Assembly (NCBI GenBank): GCA_964647545.1
Contig: CAZYHS010000038.1
Location: 1 to 9,005 of the forward strand
Reading direction: 5' to 3'
Length of the DNA: 9,005 nt
Source of the DNA: CAZYHS01 sp964647545
GTDB taxonomy: Bacteria; UBA10199; GCA-002796325; 1-14-0-20-49-13
Part shown: positions 6,374-9,005 of the stretch, piece by piece
Numbering within the stretch: position 1 is the stretch's first letter
Layout of the letters: every line of letters starts with the position of its first letter
Made by a program: the position numbers and the translations under genes
Notes under the pieces: model-generated
The model's input: the letters and a program-made list of their open reading frames with translations, nothing else
Database searches by the model: none
What the model was told of the DNA's origin: nothing

Positions 6374-6757
6374 ATGAAAAAAATGAAAGAACTCATTAGC
6401 GCCGCGTCGGCCGCCCGCAAAAACGCGTATGCGCCGTACTCGCGGTTTCTCGTCGGCGCCGCCGTTTTGACCAAAAGCGGGCGGATTTTCACCGGTTGCA
6501 ACATCGAAAACTCTTCGTTTGGAGCGACCGTATGCGCCGAGCGGGTGGCGATATTTAAAGCAGTTTCGGAAGGAGAGGGCGATATCAGCGCGTTGGCGCT
6601 TGTTACGGCGACGCCCAAACCGTCGAATCCGTGCGGGCTTTGTCTGCAGGTCCTTTCCGAGGTCAATCCCGATATGACGGTTTATCTGGCGAACACAAAA
6701 GGGAAGGTAAAAGTTACTTCCGTTAAAAAACTTCTCCCTTCGCGTTTTTCGCTTTGA
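6374..6757 (+). CDS. cdd: Cytidine deaminase
   Basis: This enzyme (EC 3.5.4.5) deaminates cytidine and deoxycytidine to uridine and deoxyuridine in pyrimidine salvage. At 127 residues it is the short, usually tetrameric form. It shows NAYAPYSRFLVGAA (17-30), the substrate-binding GCNIENSSFG (41-50), the zinc and catalytic motif VCAERVAI (53-60) with Cys54 and Glu56, and PCGLC (86-90) with zinc ligands Cys87 and Cys90. The residue after that last Cys is usually Arg (PCGxCRQ) and is Leu91 here. This is unusual, though the zinc site is complete. The start at 6374 gives the normal N-terminus. AGGG (6363-6366) is a possible Shine-Dalgarno, but TAGGGT (6362-6367) could equally be a -10 box 6 bases from a leaderless start. 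It may be co-transcribed with the peptidase gene or have its own promoter. Confidence 0.93.
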   Translation: MKKMKELISAASAARKNAYAPYSRFLVGAAVLTKSGRIFTGCNIENSSFGATVCAERVAIFKAVSEGEGDISALALVTATPKPSNPCGLCLQVLSEVNPDMTVYLANTKGKVKVTSVKKLLPSRFSL

Positions 6758-6794
6758 AAATAATTTTTTGATCTAGGCAGGTTTTTGCGGCGGA

Positions 6795-7145
6795 CTAGTA
6801 ACCCATCCTGCGCAGCTGTTTATCGTCCATCCCAAAGTAGTGGCCTATTTCGTGCAAGAGGGTCTTTTTAATCTCTTCGACCATTTCATCTTCATTTGAG
6901 CAAAACGCTTCGATGTTCTTTTGGAAGAGCGTGATCTTGTCAGGGAGCACTCCGGCATAAAACGAATCGCTGCGTTCGCTGAGCGGAATGCCTTCATAAA
7001 GGCCAAGTAGGAGCGATTTTTTTGCCTTGGAGCCTTTCGGGAGCTCTTCGACCACGATCTCTATGTTTTTAAGATGTCCGGCGATATCGTTAGGAAGGGC
7101 TTCCAGCGCCTTTTCGACGACCGCTTCAAATTCTTCACGTGTCAT
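6795..7145 (-). CDS. Small zincin-like metallopeptidase family protein (PF06262 type)
   Basis: This 116-residue protein has the extended zinc motif HEIGHYFGMDD (98-108): His98, Glu99, His102 and Asp107 match the HExxHxxGxxD pattern of the small 'zincin_1' metallopeptidases (COG3824 group). Other family features are the MTREEFEAVVEKALEALP start, a GLYEGIPLSERS segment (48-59) and PDKITLFQKNIE (68-79). Length is typical and no export signal is seen. The biological substrate of this family is, to my knowledge, not established. The ATG at 7145 is supported by the conserved N-terminus. There is no Shine-Dalgarno, and a promoter-like pair lies immediately upstream. The gene converges on cdd with a 37-base gap that shows no strong terminator, and it is divergent from the rubredoxin gene. 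Confidence 0.9.
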   Translation of the reverse strand: MTREEFEAVVEKALEALPNDIAGHLKNIEIVVEELPKGSKAKKSLLLGLYEGIPLSERSDSFYAGVLPDKITLFQKNIEAFCSNEDEMVEEIKKTLLHEIGHYFGMDDKQLRRMGY

Positions 7146-7152
7146 GCTTGCA

Positions 7153-7181
7153 AAACTAGTGCAAATCGGCTAGATGGGCAA
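7153..7181 (-). promoter_or_regulatory. Promoter candidate for the zincin gene (leaderless geometry)
   Basis: On the minus strand TTGCCC (7181-7176, 4 of 6) is followed after 17 bases by TAGTTT (7158-7153, 3 of 6, with the most conserved TA and final T present). Seven bases then lead to the ATG at 7145. The same stretch may hold a rightward pair for rubredoxin, TTGCAA (7148-7153) and TAGATG (7171-7176), so the two promoters could overlap and compete. Confidence 0.5.
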
Positions 7182-7247
7182 AGAAAATTTTGGGGAGATG
7201 GAATGCAACTTGCGATAGAACTTTCACAAAAAACAGTCGGAGGCCTT

Positions 7248-7412
7248 ATGCAAAAATACGAATGCACGATTTGTAATTACATTTACGATCCGGCCGCAGG
7301 CGATCCGGACAACGGGGTAGAACGCGGAACTTCGTTCGAAGATCTTCCAGAAGATTGGGTTTGCCCGGAGTGCGGCGCCGGCAAAGATGTTTTCGAACCG
7401 GTCAAACACTAA
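7248..7412 (+). CDS. Rubredoxin
   Basis: This 54-residue, single-iron electron carrier is of standard length. The iron is held by four cysteines in two CxxC knuckles: YECTICNY (4-11, Cys6 and Cys9) and WVCPECGAG (37-45, Cys39 and Cys42). The conserved YDPAAGDPDNGV (13-24), GTSFEDLPEDW (27-37) and Phe49 are present. Rubredoxins serve in the cytoplasm with oxygen or superoxide reductases and other redox partners; no partner gene is in the window. The ATG at 7248 gives the canonical N-terminus and has GGAGG (7239-7243) 4 bases upstream. A second in-frame ATG at 7203, itself preceded by GGGGAG (7192-7197), would add 15 residues (MQLAIELSQKTVGGL). The stop codon is interleaved with that of the converging DUF6178-like gene. 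Confidence 0.95.
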   Translation: MQKYECTICNYIYDPAAGDPDNGVERGTSFEDLPEDWVCPECGAGKDVFEPVKH

Positions 7413-8467
7413 AGCTTTTTCTTTGCTTTTTTCTCAAGCGTGAAGCCGGCCTGAAAGAAGCCTTTAGCGAGGTGTGTCTTTAGGTTTTCGGTCCCCTTTT
7501 CGGGGTCGCTCCCCGAAATATATCTTAGCCCCAAGTCGATGAATTCGAGGGTTTTTCTAAGAGCTCTTTCGATCTCTTCGGGGGTGATTTCGTGCGCGTC
7601 GGCAATTATCACTCTATTGGCGATCGAAAAAATTTCCAGCCTTAGCTCCTCCAGCAGTTCTTGATCGTCTATCTTTGACGCCGCCTGTTTTAAGAAGGGT
7701 TCCTTGTCGCCGAAAATGCTGATCGCTCTTAGCGTTTGAACGTGGTCGGGCTTGAAATTTTTGCCGCTGCGTTTCGGCAATTCGCTCATTTGTTTGTCAG
7801 ATAGGGTCGCGTAGATGTGAATCGCCTCGTCGAACGGCACAAAGCCTTCGTCGGCCATGCGCTTTTGTCTCCAAGTGTAGGCCTCTTCCTGCAGAGTCGC
7901 CGTCGATTCAAAAATAATCTCCTCGCACATGCTGGCGTATCTTTCGTAGTCGTGTTCGGCGATGAGCTTCAAAAGCGGAACGAGATTTTCTTCGGCCTCT
8001 TTCGACGCCGCCTGAAAGAAATAGACGCCGTCGAGGGTGACCGGCGGCATTTCAAACGGCCATGCGCGTTCGAGCGGATTGTCTTCGGTATTGTCTTTCT
8101 TTTCGATATGGATGAGCTTTTTAATTATTGTGCCGAGCGCGAGCGGATCGCACTTGTCGATGAACTCGATAAGTTTTTTCTCGCCGCACTCTCCGAGAAT
8201 TTTCAACCATTCGATAGCGTTGAGTTCGTTGAGTTCGTCTTTTTGCCAGAACTCGATATCGGTGACGTGCTGGAGCTGCTCCGCAGAGAGATGTTTTATG
8301 ACAGGGATTGCGTCGTGAACGCCGACGGTTTTAATCGTGAGCCAAGCGTCGTTTGGCGGCAGCTCTTTGACGATCGCCCCCGACTTGTCGTTCTGCGCAA
8401 GGAATTTTACGCGCTCTTTTGGAGGCATGGAGAGCAGATTTTTTAAAACCGTTATTTTTTGGGTCAT
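7409..8467 (-). CDS. DUF6178-like protein of unknown function
   Basis: This 352-residue, mostly helical soluble protein has no signal peptide or membrane segment. Recognisable family-like stretches, from memory of DUF6178, are ELPPNDAWLTIKTVGVHDAI (35-54), LSAEQLQHVTDIEFWQKDEL (60-79), AIEWLKILGECGEKKLIEFI (84-103), a central MPPVTLDGVYFFQA (140-153) and RQKRMADEGFVPFDEAIHIY (200-219). No catalytic or metal-binding motif is apparent. The C-terminus is lysine-rich (KKAKKKL). The frame runs further upstream, but that part lies antisense in frame-shifted fmdB. The ATG at 8467 is preferred because MTQKITVLKNLLSMPPKER is the likely N-terminus and it sits 2 bases after the fmdB stop. No Shine-Dalgarno is visible, so translation probably depends on coupling to fmdB. 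Function is unknown. Confidence 0.78.
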   Translation of the reverse strand: MTQKITVLKNLLSMPPKERVKFLAQNDKSGAIVKELPPNDAWLTIKTVGVHDAIPVIKHLSAEQLQHVTDIEFWQKDELNELNAIEWLKILGECGEKKLIEFIDKCDPLALGTIIKKLIHIEKKDNTEDNPLERAWPFEMPPVTLDGVYFFQAASKEAEENLVPLLKLIAEHDYERYASMCEEIIFESTATLQEEAYTWRQKRMADEGFVPFDEAIHIYATLSDKQMSELPKRSGKNFKPDHVQTLRAISIFGDKEPFLKQAASKIDDQELLEELRLEIFSIANRVIIADAHEITPEEIERALRKTLEFIDLGLRYISGSDPEKGTENLKTHLAKGFFQAGFTLEKKAKKKL

Positions 8468-8469
8468 AA

Positions 8470-8703
8470 TCAGTGTTTGCAGTTTGGTCCGCAGCAGTGG
8501 CTTTGATTGCACAGGCCCGAGTAATCGCAAGACGAAGCGCAGGCCGGCGAGCTGTTTGCGCCGACGGCAAATGTCGAAAATTGAACGCGTTCGAGTTTTG
8601 TTTCGCCGCAGTGTTTGCAGCCCTGCGCGGGGGATTCGTCGAATTTCAAAATGAACTCTGAAATTTTGCCGCACTTTGCGCAGCGGTACTCATAAATTGG
8701 CAT
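8470..8703 (-). CDS. FmdB-type zinc ribbon protein with Cys-rich tail
   Basis: This 77-residue protein begins MPIYEYRCAKCGKISEF, the hallmark of the FmdB/CxxC_CxxC_SSSS putative regulatory family. One zinc ribbon is formed by Cys8, Cys11, Cys29 and Cys32. Beyond the ribbon is a second cysteine cluster (Cys55, 59, 65, 70, 71, 75; ending HCCGPNCKH), giving ten cysteines in all. Members of this family often carry Ser/Gly- or Cys-rich tails. The FmdB name derives from a proposed regulator of formamidase or amidase genes, and there is no such gene here, so no target can be given. The start is fixed by the conserved N-terminus. There is no Shine-Dalgarno, and a promoter ends 8 bases upstream. It forms a tight operon with the DUF6178-like gene (2-base gap). 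Confidence 0.9.
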   Translation of the reverse strand: MPIYEYRCAKCGKISEFILKFDESPAQGCKHCGETKLERVQFSTFAVGANSSPACASSCDYSGLCNQSHCCGPNCKH

Positions 8704-8711
8704 AGGCTGGG

Positions 8712-8741
8712 GATATAAGGCCTTAGCCGCCTAGGTGTCAA
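8712..8741 (-). promoter_or_regulatory. Strong promoter of the fmdB operon, leaderless geometry
   Basis: On the minus strand a perfect TTGACA (8741-8736) is followed by TTATAT (8718-8713, 17-base spacing) or TATATC (8717-8712, 18-base spacing, 4 of 6). The ATG at 8703 begins 8-9 bases beyond, so the predicted transcription start lies within about 3 bases of the start codon. No Shine-Dalgarno could fit. Confidence 0.75.
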
Positions 8742-8753
8742 GGGCGGTGAAAT

Positions 8754-8853
8754 CAGTTAATTCAGTTAGGTCAGTTAAGTCGGTTAGTTCGGTTAATTCC
8801 GTTTTGTCCGTTAACGGAACTAACGGACCTAACCGACAAAACCGAATTAACTG
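8754..8853. repeat. Inverted array of 9-base repeats around CCGTTAACGG
   Basis: Six tandem 9-base units of consensus CNGTTANNT run from 8754 to 8807: CAGTTAATT, CAGTTAGGT, CAGTTAAGT, CGGTTAGTT, CGGTTAATT, CCGTTTTGT. They lead into the palindrome CCGTTAACGG (8808-8817). Four units in the opposite orientation follow (8818-8853; read on the minus strand from the centre outward: CCGTTAGTT, CGGTTAGGT, CGGTTTTGT, CAGTTAATT). Both arms keep the same 9-base register about the axis at 8812/8813. The second base changes outward in the same order, C, G, G, A, on both sides. The whole can fold into a long hairpin with regularly spaced mismatches. It lies just upstream of the fmdB promoter and is non-coding. 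Function and origin are unknown. Confidence 0.85.
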
Positions 8854-9005
8854 TCTTTGGCTGACCAAGCGCAATAAATTCCTAAAGCGGCTTTCTCGCA
8901 AGTTGCGTCATTGCGAGGAGCTTCAAGCGACGAAGCAATCTCCCGCGCTAATTTTCAGGCGACCTACATTTCAAGGGACGGTGTCGTTTGCAGGTTGCGG
9001 CCTGC
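8854..9005. other. Non-coding right end, apart from the REP-like repeat
   Basis: I see no convincing coding frame on either strand. Besides the repeat at 8907-8942, the only structure is GCAGG (8990-8994) facing CCTGC (9001-9005) across a 6-base loop. It is cut by the window edge, so it cannot be judged as a terminator. A short GGGACGGTGTCG (8975-8986) resembles sequences I associate with repeat-rich intergenic DNA, but I cannot support a specific assignment. Confidence 0.45.
8907..8942. repeat. REP-like interspersed palindromic repeat (diverged copy)
   Basis: The stretch contains CATTGCGAGGAG (8909-8920) and GCGACGAAGCAATCTC (8927-8942), with ATTGC (8910-8914) and GCAAT (8935-8939) as complementary ends. 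From general knowledge, sequences of the form TCATTGCGAGGAGCGAAGCGACGAAGCAATC recur in non-coding DNA of many bacteria, including Deltaproteobacteria. The middle here (CTTCAAGC) departs from that form, so this is probably a decayed copy. No associated transposase is in the window. Confidence 0.6.

Noticed and set aside
7074..7247. Extension of the rubredoxin frame upstream to 7074
   Set aside because: This would overlap the divergent zincin N-terminus. Rubredoxin proper begins at 7248 with the canonical MQKYECTIC and a Shine-Dalgarno.
7817..8446. Plus-strand open frame of about 209 codons opposite the DUF6178-like gene
   Set aside because: Its sequence (many FF, FV and ER stretches) looks like an antisense artefact. 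The minus-strand frame has family similarity and sensible operon spacing.
8754..8853. CRISPR array interpretation of the right-end repeats
   Set aside because: The units are 9 bases, contiguous, variable and inverted. There are no spacers of constant length and no cas genes.
1..9005. tRNA, rRNA, insertion sequence or prophage genes
   Set aside because: No cloverleaf, rRNA-like stretch, transposase, integrase or flanking direct repeats were recognised by eye on either strand.

Overview
The window reads as an ordinary, compactly packed bacterial chromosome segment, and I found no phage, plasmid, CRISPR or defence module in it. The best taxonomic hint is a DUF6178-like protein. As I recall, that family is mostly found in Deltaproteobacteria in the old broad sense (Desulfobacterota, Myxococcota and related candidate lineages). 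Rubredoxin, an FmdB-type zinc ribbon, an NtrC-type Fis helix-turn-helix and an interspersed CATTGCGAGGAG...GAAGCAATC repeat fit the same broad group. This assignment is an inference.

Layout, left to right. (1) Positions 1-116 hold the start of a leftward gene that leaves the window. An AT-rich divergent spacer follows. (2) A rightward operon (323-2788) encodes a degenerate NtrC-like regulator, ThiE and ThiD; thiE and thiD overlap by 20 bases. (3) A leftward operon (5044-2794) encodes a divergent PabB-like chorismate-binding protein and a fold-type IV aminotransferase or lyase (PabC-like). It converges on thiD with only 5 bases between stop codons. (4) Rightward genes encode an M42-like metallo-aminopeptidase (5233-6300) and a cytidine deaminase (6374-6757). 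(5) A leftward small zincin (7145-6795) is divergent from a rightward rubredoxin (7248-7412). (6) A leftward pair encodes an FmdB-like zinc ribbon and a DUF6178-like protein (8703-7409). Its last stop codon is interleaved with the rubredoxin stop. (7) A 302-base non-coding right end carries an inverted array of 9-base repeats and a REP-like palindrome.

Functionally, regions 2 and 3 look like cofactor metabolism: thiamine phosphate synthesis, and the p-aminobenzoate branch toward folate. The rest is housekeeping: peptide turnover, pyrimidine salvage, electron transfer and uncharacterised small proteins.

Three things stand out. First, both the regulator and the PabB-like protein keep the family fold pattern but have lost the residues needed for the canonical activity. 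Second, several genes that open a transcription unit (pabB-like, zincin, fmdB) have a plausible -35/-10 pair whose -10 box ends 7-8 bases before the ATG and have no Shine-Dalgarno. Most other genes have a recognisable GGAG-type site. This suggests leaderless mRNAs. Third, the right-end array is mirror-symmetric, in exact 9-base register, about a central CCGTTAACGG.
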